Source: Rhodocyclaceae bacterium (GTDB lineage Bacteria; Pseudomonadota; Gammaproteobacteria; Burkholderiales; Rhodocyclaceae). Taken from it: a stretch of 45,001 nucleotides of DNA. The DNA is taken from assembly GCA_026646875.1 (NCBI GenBank), contig JAPKHL010000028.1:1-45001 (forward strand), given 5' to 3'. The notes below the pieces were generated by a model. That model saw nothing but the letters and a program-made list of their open reading frames with translations, was not told the DNA's origin and searched no databases. Positions 1-9,049 of the stretch are shown piece after piece; the first letter of the stretch is position 1, and each line of letters opens with the position of its first letter. The translations under genes and the position numbers were made by a program.

Positions 1-715
1 GACCTACGTGGGGTCGGGGGGGACGACGTCCGCCCTGCCGACCACGGCCCTGACCTGGGGAATTCCCTCCAATCCGGGTAACCTGCAGAGTTCGCTGGTG
101 GTTGGCGGTTCTCCCGCGCTGGGTTCGGTCGATACCTACCTCGGCGCTGCTCCGCCCACCGTGCCGCCCTATCTCGGGCTGAGCACCTCGCTGACGCACA
201 ACAACAACGTGATTTCCGGCGGCAGCACGTCGCTGAGTTCCGCCGTGCTGACCAATACGGTCACGCTCGATCCACTGCTTCCGGATAATCCGGCCTTGCC
301 GCCGCAGATCGTCCCGTTCTCGATTTCCTTCACCGAGACGAGCAACGCGACGCCCTGCGCGGCCACCAGCCCCCCGGGCAATCCCTGCAACGACATCTTC
401 GTGCTGACCGGCGGCCTGCTCAACTTCAGCTTCGACTACGACGCCGGCGATGGCGATGGACTGACCACCTACTTCGTCAATATCTTCCCGACGACCGGTG
501 GCGTGCTGTCCACGCTGTCGAACAGCGCCTGCGCCGCCGCTGGCGCACCCAATGGCTGTATCGGTTTCACCACTCCGGAAGGACAATCGACGACGCTGGC
601 CTTCGGGTTCACCATCTCGACGCGTCCGCTGCAGGTGCCCGAGCCGGGCATCCTGGCGCTCTTCGGCATCGGCCTCGTGAGTTCGCTGCTCTGGCGCCGC
701 CGCCGGGTCGCCTGA
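1..715 (+). CDS. PEP-CTERM sorting domain protein, 5' end outside window
   Basis: The reading frame is open from the left edge, so the start codon is probably upstream; a GTG at position 8 lies inside the frame but has no visible ribosome binding site. The visible 235 or so residues are rich in Ser, Thr, Gly, Pro and Asn, as expected for an exported surface or matrix protein, and show no enzymatic motif. The last 26 residues are a textbook PEP-CTERM tripartite signal: VPEP, a hydrophobic stretch of about 15 residues, then a basic tail RRRR. In this family the exosortase/EpsH system recognises the signal, cleaves it and delivers the protein to the envelope, often in exopolysaccharide-producing bacteria. 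The role of this particular protein cannot be read from the sequence. An intrinsic terminator follows 20 bases after the stop. Confidence 0.85.
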   Translation, partial: TYVGSGGTTSALPTTALTWGIPSNPGNLQSSLVVGGSPALGSVDTYLGAAPPTVPPYLGLSTSLTHNNNVISGGSTSLSSAVLTNTVTLDPLLPDNPALPPQIVPFSISFTETSNATPCAATSPPGNPCNDIFVLTGGLLNFSFDYDAGDGDGLTTYFVNIFPTTGGVLSTLSNSACAAAGAPNGCIGFTTPEGQSTTLAFGFTISTRPLQVPEPGILALFGIGLVSSLLWRRRRVA

Positions 716-734
716 GTCGGCGCATCCTCCGGAG

Positions 735-759
735 AAACCCGCGCTGGTCGCGGGTTTTT
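735..759 (+). terminator. intrinsic terminator after the PEP-CTERM gene
   Basis: A perfect 9-bp stem (735-743 AAACCCGCG pairing with 749-757 CGCGGGTTT) with a 5-base loop runs into a T tract (755-759). It lies 20 bases after the PEP-CTERM stop, separating that gene from mrp. Confidence 0.85.
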
Positions 760-861
760 CTTTGCCCGTCGCCTGCAGCGGCTGCGGTGCTGCCGCCGCG
801 GCGGGTTTTCGGTTAAACTGGAGCGATTTACTCGGGTATCTCACGCAAGGAGCTCAGCAAC

Positions 862-1953
862 ATGGCAGTCACGACCGAAGCCGTCCAGGCAGCGCTCAGG
901 GAACTGATCGACCCCAACACCCAGAAGGACTACGTGTCATCGCGCGCGGCGCGCAACATCCAGATCGACGGGGACGACGTTTCGCTCGACATCGAGCTCG
1001 GTTACCCGGCGAAGACGCAGATCGACGACATCCGCCGGACGGTGATCGGCCGGCTCAAGGCCCTTCCCGGCGTCGGCAACGTCAGCGTCAATGTGACGGT
1101 GAGGATCGTTTCGCATGCCGTTCAGCGCGGCCTGAAGCCGCTGGCGGGCGTCAAGAACATCATCGCCGTGGCCTCCGGCAAGGGCGGCGTCGGCAAGAGC
1201 ACGACGGCGGTCAACCTCGCGCTGGCGCTGGCGCAGGAAGGCGCCGCGGTGGGTCTGCTCGACGCCGATATCTACGGTCCTTCGCAACCGCAGATGCTCG
1301 GTCTCGTCGGCCGCCAGCCGGAATCGCGCGACGGCCAGTCGATGGAGCCGCTGGAGGCCTATGGCATCCAGGCGATGTCGATCGGATTCATGATCGACGT
1401 CGACTCGCCGATGGTCTGGCGCGGTCCGATGGTCACCCAGGCGCTCGAGCAGCTGCTCAACCAGACCAACTGGCGCGATCTCGACTACCTCGTCGTCGAC
1501 ATGCCGCCGGGTACCGGCGACACCCAGCTCACCCTGGCGCAGAAGGTGCCGGTGACCGGCGCGGTGATCGTCACCACGCCGCAGGACATCGCATTGATCG
1601 ATGCCCGCAAGGGACTCAAGATGTTCGAGAAGGTCGGCATCCCGATCCTCGGCCTGGTCGAGAACATGAGCATCCACATCTGCTCGCAGTGCGGCCACGA
1701 GGAGCACATCTTCGGGCATGGCGGCGGCGAGCAGATGTGCAAGGACTATCAGACCGAATTCCTCGGCGCGCTGCCGCTCGAACTGTCGATCCGCGAACTG
1801 GCCGATGCCGGCAAGCCGACCGTGGTCGGCGCACCGGATTCCCGTGCGGCCGAGATCTACCGGGCCATCGCGCGCCGGGTGGCGGTGAAGGTGGCCGAGC
1901 GGGCCAAGGACATGACCGGCAAGTTCCCCAACATCGTCCTGCAGAACACCTGA
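862..1953 (+). CDS. mrp: Mrp/ApbC family iron-sulfur cluster carrier ATPase
   Basis: This 363-residue protein belongs to the Mrp/NBP35 branch of the MinD/ParA P-loop ATPases, cytosolic carriers that bind a [4Fe-4S] cluster and pass it to apo-proteins. Residues 1-90 or so form the MIP18/DUF59 domain found in full-length bacterial Mrp. A deviant Walker A motif GKGGVGKS lies at residues 106-113, followed by DADIYGPSQP (ADP-binding switch region) and DMPPGTGD (Walker B). The cluster-binding pair C274-x-x-C277 (CSQC) is present. The length is typical. The ATG at 862 is supported by AAGGAG at 848-853. It is transcribed alone, from downstream of the preceding terminator, and faces the glutaredoxin-like gene convergently. 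A hairpin sits between the two stops. Confidence 0.95.
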   Translation: MAVTTEAVQAALRELIDPNTQKDYVSSRAARNIQIDGDDVSLDIELGYPAKTQIDDIRRTVIGRLKALPGVGNVSVNVTVRIVSHAVQRGLKPLAGVKNIIAVASGKGGVGKSTTAVNLALALAQEGAAVGLLDADIYGPSQPQMLGLVGRQPESRDGQSMEPLEAYGIQAMSIGFMIDVDSPMVWRGPMVTQALEQLLNQTNWRDLDYLVVDMPPGTGDTQLTLAQKVPVTGAVIVTTPQDIALIDARKGLKMFEKVGIPILGLVENMSIHICSQCGHEEHIFGHGGGEQMCKDYQTEFLGALPLELSIRELADAGKPTVVGAPDSRAAEIYRAIARRVAVKVAERAKDMTGKFPNIVLQNT

Positions 1954-1961
1954 ACGGGCGC

Positions 1962-1983
1962 GGCGGCGGGGCTTCCCGCCGCC
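1962..1983. terminator. GC-rich hairpin between convergent genes
   Basis: A perfect 9-bp inverted repeat (GGCGGCGGG at 1962-1970, CCCGCCGCC at 1975-1983, loop GCTT) fills the 34-base gap between the convergent mrp and glutaredoxin-like stops. There is no T tract on either strand, so intrinsic termination is only a possibility. Confidence 0.4.
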
Positions 1984-1987
1984 CGCC

Positions 1988-2524
1988 TCAGCGGGCGAAG
2001 GCGCCCGAGGGGCGATGGCCGAAGGGGGCCGTCTTCGGATAGCCGGCGAGATCCAGCAGGTTGTTCCAGGCTCCGGCCTCGAGCCCCCGGCTGAACTGCT
2101 TGCCGACCCCGATGGTCGGCACCAGGACGTCGGCGCCGAGCTGGTTCTTCAAGGTCGCCACGTCGTCCTCGCTTTGCAGCATGCGCTCGGTGAACGGCAC
2201 GCCGCGGCCGTTGAGCAGGGTGCGCGCCTCGGCGCAGGCCGAGGAGCAGCTCGCCGCCGTATACAGGACCACCGGGAATTTCTCCGCGGCCTGCTGGGTC
2301 GCGTAGGGCAGGCTGCCTTCGCTCGGCGCGGCCTGCTCCTTGCGTGTCGAGATCAGCTTGGCGCCGGGCGGCGGCGGCTGGTCGGAGATCATGGTGCCGC
2401 CGGTTTTCGGGTCGATCCAGCGGTACGTCGTCTGGGCTTCGGCGGGCGGTGTCAGGATGCCCAGCAGCGCGCCGAGCAGGACGGCGTGGATGGCAAACGG
2501 CCGGATCCGGCGTGACCTCAACAT
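1988..2524 (-). CDS. exported DUF4124 / glutaredoxin-like domain protein
   Basis: This 178-residue protein starts with a Sec-type signal peptide (basic RSRRIR, hydrophobic core, likely cleavage after PAEA at about residue 30). Residues 31-80 resemble DUF4124, a small envelope domain (YRWIDPKTG ... SDQPPPPGAK). Residues 84-165 look like a glutaredoxin/thioredoxin fold, with VVLYTAASC, a Cys pair C93 and C97, and the cis-proline segment VPTIGVG. The cysteines are spaced CxxxC (CSSAC), unlike the CxxC of classical glutaredoxins, so redox chemistry is inferred and a pure reductase role is uncertain. It probably acts in the periplasm. The start has GGGAG about 9 bases upstream. The gene lies 22 bases after prlC and may share its transcript. 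Confidence 0.8.
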   Translation of the reverse strand: MLRSRRIRPFAIHAVLLGALLGILTPPAEAQTTYRWIDPKTGGTMISDQPPPPGAKLISTRKEQAAPSEGSLPYATQQAAEKFPVVLYTAASCSSACAEARTLLNGRGVPFTERMLQSEDDVATLKNQLGADVLVPTIGVGKQFSRGLEAGAWNNLLDLAGYPKTAPFGHRPSGAFAR

Positions 2525-2546
2525 GGCTTGGCTCCCGTAGGTATTT

Positions 2547-4549
2547 TTACGCCGCGATCATACCACTGTGCCGCAGCAGGGCATCGACTTGCGGCTCGCG
2601 CCCGCGGAAGGCGCGGAAGTTGTCGAGCGCCGGGCGGGCGCCGCCGGTGGACAGGATCTCGTCGAGGAAGCGCCGGCCGGTGACCGGGTCGAAGGGATCG
2701 CCGGCCTCCTCGAAGGCGGCGTAGCAATCGGCGGAGAGCACCTCGGCCCACTTGTAGCTGAAATAGCCGGCCGCGTAGCCGCCGGCGAAGATGTGCGAGA
2801 AGCTGTTCGGAAAGCGGTGCCAGACCGGTGGCACGAGTACCGCCACTTCCTCGCGCACCTCGGCCAGCAGATCGAGCACCGAGCGCTCGCCGGCCGGATC
2901 GAAGTCGGCGTGCAGGCGCAGGTCGAACAGCGAGAATTCGATCTGGCGCACGGTCTGCATGCCGCTGAGGAAGTTGCGGGCTGCCAGCATCTTGTCGAAC
3001 AGCGCGCGCGGCAGCGGTTCGCCGGTCTCCACATGGCCGGTCATCTCCTGCAGGACCGCCCATTCCCAGCAGTAGTTCTCCATGAACTGCGAGGGCAGCT
3101 CGACGGCGTCCCACTCGACGCCGTGGATGCCCGACACGCCGAGCTCCTCGACGCGCGTCAGCAGGTGGTGCAGGCCGTGACCGGTCTCGTGGAAGAGCGT
3201 CGTCACGTCGTCGTGCGTGAAGGTGGCCGGCCGCGGCTTGCCATCCTTTTCGCCGACCGGGCGCGGGAAGTTGCAGTTGAGGTAGGCCACTGGCGTCTGG
3301 ATGCCATGCGCCGTCCGGCGGCGGGTCAGCGCCTCGTCCATCCAGGCACCGCCACGCTTGGTCTCGCGGGCGTAGAGGTCGAGGTAGAACTGGCCGACGA
3401 GCGCGCCTTCCGGCGTTTCGATGCGGTAGAAGCGCACGTCCTCGTGCCATACCGGTGCCGTGTCCTCCTTCAGGCGCACGCCGAACAGGGTCTCGATGAC
3501 GCGAAAGAGGCCGGCGAGTACCTTCGGCTCGGTGAAATACTGCTTCACTTCCTGTTCGGAGAAGGCGTAGCGCGACTGCAGCAGTTTTTCCGAGACGTAG
3601 GCGACGTCCCACGGTTCGAGTGTGTCGAGACCGAGGTCGCGGCGGGCCAATTCGCGCAGCGCGGCGATGTCCTTCTGCGCGAACGGCCGGGCCCGGGCGG
3701 CCAGGTCGCGCAGGAAGGCGAGTACCTCCGGCACCGATTCGGCCATCTTGGGCACCAGCGAAACCTCGGCGAAATTCGCGTAGCCGAGCAGCCCGGCTTC
3801 CTCGCGGCGCAGTTCGAGAATGCGGCGGATCAGCGGTGCGTTGTCCAGCTCGGCGGGGCCGAACTCGGCCGCACGGGTGGCGTGCGCACGGTACAGCGCG
3901 GCACGCAGGCGGCGGCTCTCGGCGTACTGCATCACCGGCAGATAGGACGGCATCTGCAGCGTGAATTTCCAGCCAGCCTTGCCATCCCGCTCCGCGGCCT
4001 CGCGGGCGGCCTCCCGAACGTCCTCGGGGAGACCAGCGAGTTCGGCATCGTCGGTGACCCACTCGGCGAAGGCGTTGGTCGCGTCGAGCAGGTTCTCCGA
4101 GAACTTCGCGGCGAGGCTGGCGAGCTCTTCCTGGATGGCCTGGAAGCGCGGTTTCTGCGCCTCCGGCAACTCGGCGCCGGAGAGCCGGAAATCGCGCAGC
4201 TCGTTATCGACGATCCTGCGCCGAGCGGGCGACAGCGCGGCGTAGCCAGTTCGGCGTAGAAGCGCGAGACCTCCGGCAGCGTCTCGTTGTAGGCCTCTCG
4301 CCAGGCCGGCACGTCATTGACCGAGTGCAGGTGGCCAACAATGCCCCAAGCGCGCGACAACCGCTCGATGCCGTCGGCCAGCGGTGCGGCGAAGTCGTCC
4401 CAGGTGGCGGCGACGTCGTCGGCGGTCAGTCGTGCCACCAGGGCGCGGCTCTCCTCAAGCAGCTGGCGGATGGCGGGTTGCACGTCACCCGGCGTGATCG
4501 TGTCGAAGCGGGGAAGTCCGGAAAAATCGAGCAGGGGATTGGTCGTCAT
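2547..4549 (-). pseudogene. prlC: M3 family oligopeptidase A with an internal out-of-frame deletion
   Basis: M3 oligopeptidases are cytosolic zinc enzymes that degrade short peptides and cleaved signal peptides. The N-terminal part reads from ATG 4549 (MTTNPLLDF..., AGGA a few bases upstream) through ...NETLPEVSRFYAEL in one frame. The rest, from YAALSPARRR onward, reads in another frame to the stop at 2547. The junction is near 4245. Compared from memory with E. coli PrlC, about 18 residues (about 52 bases, not a multiple of three) are missing there. Downstream the protein looks healthy: the zinc motif HETGH (about 3177-3191), then WDAVELPSQFMEN carrying the downstream Glu, and FSHIFAGGYAAGYFSYKW. 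So the gene is either inactivated by a deletion or damaged by an assembly error. The C-terminal frame alone still encodes about 540 residues including the catalytic site. Confidence 0.8.
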
Positions 4550-4587
4550 GAGGTTCCTGGGGACGGCGAGTGGGCCTGGAAAGCCGG

Positions 4588-5361
4588 TCATTCTACTAGG
4601 TCGCGATAGGCGTGCCACGAGGCGTGACCGATCAGCGGCATCAGCACGATCAGGCCGAACAGCAGGGTGGCGAAGCCGGTCAGGGTCAGCCCGACGATGA
4701 TCGCCGCCCACAGCAGCATCGGTGCCGGATTGGCGAGGACGGCGCGCAGGCTGGCCATCATGGCGGTGACGAAATCGCCGTTGCGGTCGAGCAGCATCGG
4801 TACCGAGACGGCACCGAGCGCGAAGACCAGCAGCGCCAGGCCACCGCCGAGCAGCAGCCAGACCCCGAGCAGCAGGCGGTATTCGCCGCCCACGACGATA
4901 CTGCCGACGAAGGCCGTGAGATCGGGCGAGGCAGCGGGCGCGAGCAGCGCGAAGAGGATGGCCGAGAGACGTTCCCAGGCGATGGCGACGAGCGCCAGCA
5001 GCAGCCCGAACATGGCCATCGACTGGCCGTTGCGGCGCCAGCCGGCGAGCGATTCGATGAAGGTCGAGGACAGGCCGGCCGCCTGGCGCCGGCTAATCTC
5101 GTAGAGCCCGGCGGCGAGCAGCGGGGCCACGAGGAAGAAGCCGGAGACGGCGGCGGTGAATAGCGGTGGATTGCGCCAGGCGAAGATCAGGATCAGATCG
5201 CCGGCGATGGCGAACAGCAGGCCGTAGGCCAGGCTGGCGATCGGGTTTGCCGCCAGGTCGCGCGCGCCGGCGCGCAGCCAGGCCAGCGGTCGGGACAGCG
5301 GCACGCGGCGCACTGCGGGCAGGGTGAAATGACGGTCGAGCGGTGTCGGCAGGTATTCCAT
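4588..5361 (-). CDS. DUF2189 family integral membrane protein
   Basis: This 257-residue protein has about six hydrophobic segments, including LAYGLLFAIAGDLILIFAW, an AVSGFFLVAPLLAAGLYE segment, and a C-terminal IIVGLTLTGFATLLFGLIVL segment. It ends in the family-typical GHASWHAYRDLV. The pattern matches the DUF2189 family of inner-membrane proteins of Proteobacteria, whose function is not established. The start at 5361 is supported by GGAGG at 5369-5373. It lies upstream of prlC (38 bases) on the same strand. An 18-bp near-perfect palindrome is found 20 bases upstream of its start codon. Confidence 0.85.
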   Translation of the reverse strand: MEYLPTPLDRHFTLPAVRRVPLSRPLAWLRAGARDLAANPIASLAYGLLFAIAGDLILIFAWRNPPLFTAAVSGFFLVAPLLAAGLYEISRRQAAGLSSTFIESLAGWRRNGQSMAMFGLLLALVAIAWERLSAILFALLAPAASPDLTAFVGSIVVGGEYRLLLGVWLLLGGGLALLVFALGAVSVPMLLDRNGDFVTAMMASLRAVLANPAPMLLWAAIIVGLTLTGFATLLFGLIVLMPLIGHASWHAYRDLVE

Positions 5362-5380
5362 GATGCGTCCTCCGGGAGCG

Positions 5381-5398
5381 ATCCAACCGGGGTTGGAT
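5381..5398. promoter_or_regulatory. 18-bp palindrome upstream of the DUF2189 gene
   Basis: ATCCAACC at 5381-5388 and GGTTGGAT at 5391-5398 are perfect inverted arms around GG. It lies just 5' of the ribosome binding site of the DUF2189 gene. It could be an operator or an mRNA hairpin in the leader; no regulator was identified. Confidence 0.4.
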
Positions 5399-5437
5399 GC
5401 GCTGCCGGACGGAAGGTTCGCCGGGGCCGCGCGCCGG

Positions 5438-5463
5438 CGTGGATGCGCGTTCCGGCATCCACG
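5438..5463. terminator. hairpin 11 bases after purC
   Basis: A perfect 9-bp stem (CGTGGATGC at 5438-5446, GCATCCACG at 5455-5463) with an 8-base loop follows the purC stop on the minus strand. There is no following T tract, so it may be a weak terminator or a transcript-stabilising hairpin. Confidence 0.4.
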
Positions 5464-5474
5464 CGAAGCCCCGG

Positions 5475-6413
5475 CTAGTCGACGAACTTGCTGCCGGTGA
5501 GCAGTTCGCAGGCCTCGACGTACTTGTCGCGGGTGCGCGCGATCACCTCGGCGGGCAGGCGCGGGCCGGGGGCCTGCTTGCCCCAGTCCAGCGTTTCCAG
5601 ATAGTCGCGCACGTACTGCTTGTCGTAGGAGGGCGGGTTGCTGCCCACCCGCCAGGCATCGGCTGGCCAGAAGCGCGAGGAATCCGGGGTGAGCGCCTCG
5701 TCGATCAGGTGCAGGGTGCCGGCAGCGTCGATGCCGAATTCGAACTTGGTGTCGGCGATGATGATGCCGCGCGTCGCCGCGTAGTCGGCGGCGGCGGTGT
5801 ACAGCGCGATGGCCGCGTCGCGCGCCTGGGTGGCGAGCGCGGCGCCATCCTTGCCGGTGCCGGCGAGGGCGCCGGCCAGCGTGGCCGCGCAGTTGGCCTG
5901 CGCTTGCTCGAAAGAGATGTTCTCGTCGTGGTCACCGGCCTCGGCCTTGGTCGCCGGGGTGAAGATCGGCTGCGGCAGTCTGGCCGCCATCTGCAGGCCG
6001 GGCGGCAGGGCAATGCCGCAGACGGCGCCGGTGGCCTGGTAGTCCTTCCAGCCCGAGCCGATCAGGTAGCCGCGCACCACCGCCTCGATGGGCAGCGGCT
6101 TGAGGCGCTTGACGACCAGCGCGCGTCCGCGCACCTGCTCCCGCTCGCTGGCGGCGACGACGCTCTCCGGGTCGATGCCGGTGAGCTGGTTGGGCAGGAT
6201 GTGGGCGAGTTTGTCGAACCAGAAGTTGGCGAGCTGCGTGAGCACCTTGCCCTTGCCCGGGATGGGGTCGGGGAGGATGACGTCGAAGGCCGAGAGGCGG
6301 TCGCTGGTGACGATCAGCAGTTTTTCGGCATCGATCGCGTAGATGTCGCGCACCTTGCCGCGGCCGAGCAGCGGCAGGCTCTGGATGGACGATTCGAACA
6401 GGGAGGCGGTCAT
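5475..6413 (-). CDS. purC: phosphoribosylaminoimidazole-succinocarboxamide synthase (SAICAR synthetase)
   Basis: PurC joins aspartate to CAIR using ATP, a step in de novo purine synthesis in the cytosol. The 312-residue protein shows the family core: [10 protein letters not shown] near the start, [15 protein letters not shown], the signature around [18 protein letters not shown], the IADTKFEFG strand, and the ATP/substrate segment [15 protein letters not shown]. It belongs to the longer form of about 300 residues rather than the short enterobacterial form. The ATG at 6413 is preceded by AAGGA. It follows the DUF3422 gene by 66 bases on the same strand. A purC close to fba is a familiar arrangement in Betaproteobacteria. 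Confidence 0.97.
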   Translation of the reverse strand: MTASLFESSIQSLPLLGRGKVRDIYAIDAEKLLIVTSDRLSAFDVILPDPIPGKGKVLTQLANFWFDKLAHILPNQLTGIDPESVVAASEREQVRGRALVVKRLKPLPIEAVVRGYLIGSGWKDYQATGAVCGIALPPGLQMAARLPQPIFTPATKAEAGDHDENISFEQAQANCAATLAGALAGTGKDGAALATQARDAAIALYTAAADYAATRGIIIADTKFEFGIDAAGTLHLIDEALTPDSSRFWPADAWRVGSNPPSYDKQYVRDYLETLDWGKQAPGPRLPAEVIARTRDKYVEACELLTGSKFVD

Positions 6414-6479
6414 GGTGCGTTCCTTGAGGCAGGGTGATGGGGCGGGCGGCGGGCCGGGCGCGCGGAGCGCCCCCGGCAG

Positions 6480-7793
6480 TCAGTGGCCATGCTCCTCGGC
6501 GGCGAGGGCGCGGCGCATGCGCCGGATGCCGAACATCGAGAGCAGTGCGATGAGCGGGATCGACGCGGCCGTGGCGATTTCCGGCGAGAGACCCGGCAGC
6601 AGGTATTTGCCGCCCTTGGCAAGATACTGCACGAGCTGCGAGCCGTAATAGGTGATCGCCACCACCGAGAGTCCTTCGACGGTTTCCTGCAGGCGCAGCT
6701 GCAGCTTCGCGCGGTTGTTCATCTGCGCCAGCAGCTCCTGGTTCTGGCGCTCCAGTTCGATATCGACACGCGTGCGCAGCAGCTGGCTGTTGCGCGCGAC
6801 GCGGCCGGACAGGTCGTCCTGGCGGCGGGCCATCGCGGCGCAGGTGTTCATCGCCGGCAGCAGGCGCCGCTGCATGAATTCGCTGAGCGTCGGCAGGCCG
6901 GAAATGCGAACCTCGCGCAGTTCCTCGATGCGCTGGTTCACCAGGCCGTGGTAGGCGCGCGCGGCGCCGAAGCGGAAGGTGGTGCGCGCGACGGAGTGCT
7001 CGACCTCGGCGGCGAGCGAGGACAGGCTGGCGAGCACGGCGCGCTCGTCCTCCGGCGACCGGGCGTGGCCGATGCGGTCCATCATGTCCGCCAGCTGCCG
7101 TTCGGCGCCGGACAGCCAGCGCCCGACGTCCTTGGCCACCGGCAGGCCGAGCAGCGCCATCATGCGGTAGGTCTCGATCTCGACCAGGCGCTGCACGGTG
7201 CGGCCGGCCTGGCGCTGCGTCAGCGAGACGTCGAGCACGAGGAAGCGCGAAAAGCCGTTGTCGAACATGAAATCGGAAAAGATCCAGCCGGCCCCGTCGG
7301 CCACCTGCGAGGCGACCATCTGGCGCCCGGTCGGGGAGAGGCCGGCGATCACCGACTCCGGCGTCACCTCGCTGGCCGGGCGCAGTTCGACGTGGGTGGC
7401 GACGATCAGGTTGCCGGGAATGGCTGCCAGCCATTCGGGCATCACCGCATCGAAGGCGGTGGCGTCCGGGTCGAGCGTCTCGCCGGCGGCGAGCGGGCGG
7501 AAGAAGGTGTAGCTCGAGAACTCGGTGTGCAGCTCCCAGCGCATGCGGAAGCTGCCGGTGTCGAGCATCAGGTGCGTCTCGGAGTTCTCGATGAAGTGGC
7601 AGACGCTGGCCTGACAGAGCTGCGAGAGGTGCGCCTTTTCTGCCGGCGGCGCTTCTCCGTCATGCTTGAAGACGAGGTGCGAGACGAGCACCGGCCCGGC
7701 CAGCGGAATCGGGGGCCGCGCGTGGAATTCGTTGTTCAGCCGCTGGCGCAGCGGATGTTCGGTGAATCCGATGGCTTCGAATTTTGCGTGCAT
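6480..7793 (-). CDS. DUF3422 family membrane-anchored protein
   Basis: The protein begins MHAKFEAIGFTEHPLRQRLNNEFHARPP, the recognisable start of the DUF3422 family; it is 437 residues from this start. Most of it is soluble and rich in charged helices. A hydrophobic segment near the end (PEIATAASIPLIALLSMFGI) followed by RRMRR suggests a C-terminal membrane anchor with the body in the cytosol. The function of the family is not known. An upstream in-frame ATG at 7826 would lie inside the fba terminator hairpin, so the start at 7793 is preferred although its ribosome binding site is weak (GGCAGGGCAGG). Confidence 0.88.
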   Translation of the reverse strand: MHAKFEAIGFTEHPLRQRLNNEFHARPPIPLAGPVLVSHLVFKHDGEAPPAEKAHLSQLCQASVCHFIENSETHLMLDTGSFRMRWELHTEFSSYTFFRPLAAGETLDPDATAFDAVMPEWLAAIPGNLIVATHVELRPASEVTPESVIAGLSPTGRQMVASQVADGAGWIFSDFMFDNGFSRFLVLDVSLTQRQAGRTVQRLVEIETYRMMALLGLPVAKDVGRWLSGAERQLADMMDRIGHARSPEDERAVLASLSSLAAEVEHSVARTTFRFGAARAYHGLVNQRIEELREVRISGLPTLSEFMQRRLLPAMNTCAAMARRQDDLSGRVARNSQLLRTRVDIELERQNQELLAQMNNRAKLQLRLQETVEGLSVVAITYYGSQLVQYLAKGGKYLLPGLSPEIATAASIPLIALLSMFGIRRMRRALAAEEHGH

Positions 7794-7812
7794 GCCTGCC
7801 CTGCCCGAAAAG

Positions 7813-7846
7813 AAAAACCGCGACATCCCGCCGGGGGCTGTCGCGG
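7813..7846 (-). terminator. intrinsic terminator of fba
   Basis: On the minus strand an 8-bp perfect stem CCGCGACA/TGTCGCGG (7839-7846 with 7818-7825) is followed by a U-rich run (7813-7817 and beyond). It begins 15 bases after the fba stop and fixes the end of that transcript. Confidence 0.88.
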
Positions 7847-7860
7847 CGCCGGTGTCCGGA

Positions 7861-8922
7861 TCAGCGGACGAGCTGGTTGAGTTCGCCCGACTTGTAGCGC
7901 TCGGCCATCTTTTCCAGCGGCAGCGGCTTGATCTGGCTGGCGCGGCCGGCGCAGCCGAAGGCCTCGTAGCGGGCGACGCAGATCTTCCTGGCGGCTTCGC
8001 GGGCCGGCTTCAGATAGTCGCGCGGATCGAACTTCGAGGGATTCTCGACCAGGTAGCGGCGGATCGCCCCGGTCATCGCCAGGCGGATGTCGGTGTCGAT
8101 CACCTTGCGCACGCCGTGCGCGATGCCCTTGACGATTTCCTCGACCGGCACGCCGTAGGTTTCCTTCATGTCGCCGCCGAATTCGCGGATCTCGGCGAGC
8201 AGTTCCTGCGGCACCGACGAGGAGCCATGCATCACCAGGTGGGTGTTCGGGATACGCGCGTGGATTTCGGCGATGCGGTCGATGGCGAGGATGTCGCCGG
8301 TCGGCTTCTTGGTGAACTTGTAGGCGCCGTGGCTGGTGCCGATAGCGATGGCCAGCGCGTCGCAGTTGGTTTTCTTGACGAAGTCGGCGGCCTGCTCGAC
8401 GTCGGTGAGCAGCTGCTCGCGCGTCATGTGGCCGTCGGCGCCGTGGCCGTCCTCCTTGTCGCCCTTCATCGTCTCCAGCGAACCGAGCACGCCCAGCTCG
8501 CCCTCGACCGAGACGCCGATCGAATGCGAGAACTCGACGACCTTGCGCGTCACCTCGACGTTGTATTCATAGGAGGCGACGGTCTTGCCGTCGGCCTCCA
8601 GCGAGCCGTCCATCATCACCGACGAGAAGCCCGAGCGGATCGCCGCCATGCACACCGACGGCGACTGGCCGTGGTCCTGGTGCATGACGATGGGGATGTG
8701 CGGGTAGGCCTCGAGCGCTGCGAGGATCTGGTGGCGCAGGAAGGCCTCGCCGGCATATTTGCGGGCGCCGGCCGAGGCCTGCATGATCACCGGGGCGTCG
8801 AGCTGGTTGGCGGCTTCCATGATGGCCCACACCTGCTCCATGTTATTGACGTTGAAGGCAGGCAGGCCGTAGCCGTTTTCGGCGGCGTGATCGAGCAACT
8901 GGCGCATGGATACGAGGGGCAT
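7861..8922 (-). CDS. fba: class II fructose-bisphosphate aldolase (CbbA type)
   Basis: This zinc aldolase reversibly splits fructose-1,6-bisphosphate into dihydroxyacetone phosphate and glyceraldehyde-3-phosphate. In autotrophs the same family (CbbA) also makes sedoheptulose-1,7-bisphosphate in the Calvin cycle. The 353 residues show the class II motifs MHQDHGQSP (metal-binding His), [26 protein letters not shown] and [10 protein letters not shown]. The ATG at 8922 has GGAG upstream. It lies between the signalling operon ending at 9050 and its own terminator at 7813-7846. A Calvin-cycle role is supported by prk and fbp elsewhere in the window but is inference. Confidence 0.96.
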   Translation of the reverse strand: MPLVSMRQLLDHAAENGYGLPAFNVNNMEQVWAIMEAANQLDAPVIMQASAGARKYAGEAFLRHQILAALEAYPHIPIVMHQDHGQSPSVCMAAIRSGFSSVMMDGSLEADGKTVASYEYNVEVTRKVVEFSHSIGVSVEGELGVLGSLETMKGDKEDGHGADGHMTREQLLTDVEQAADFVKKTNCDALAIAIGTSHGAYKFTKKPTGDILAIDRIAEIHARIPNTHLVMHGSSSVPQELLAEIREFGGDMKETYGVPVEEIVKGIAHGVRKVIDTDIRLAMTGAIRRYLVENPSKFDPRDYLKPAREAARKICVARYEAFGCAGRASQIKPLPLEKMAERYKSGELNQLVR

Positions 8923-9049
8923 GGCGTTTCTCCGCGGGAATCTGGGGGACGCGCGCAGGGCGGGCGGCCGGGGTCAGGAAAAGCCGCATTTTAGCGTGAA
9001 CGCGCAACGCCCACGGCATGCCCTGCGGGGTGTCGGGCGCGTTCCGCCG

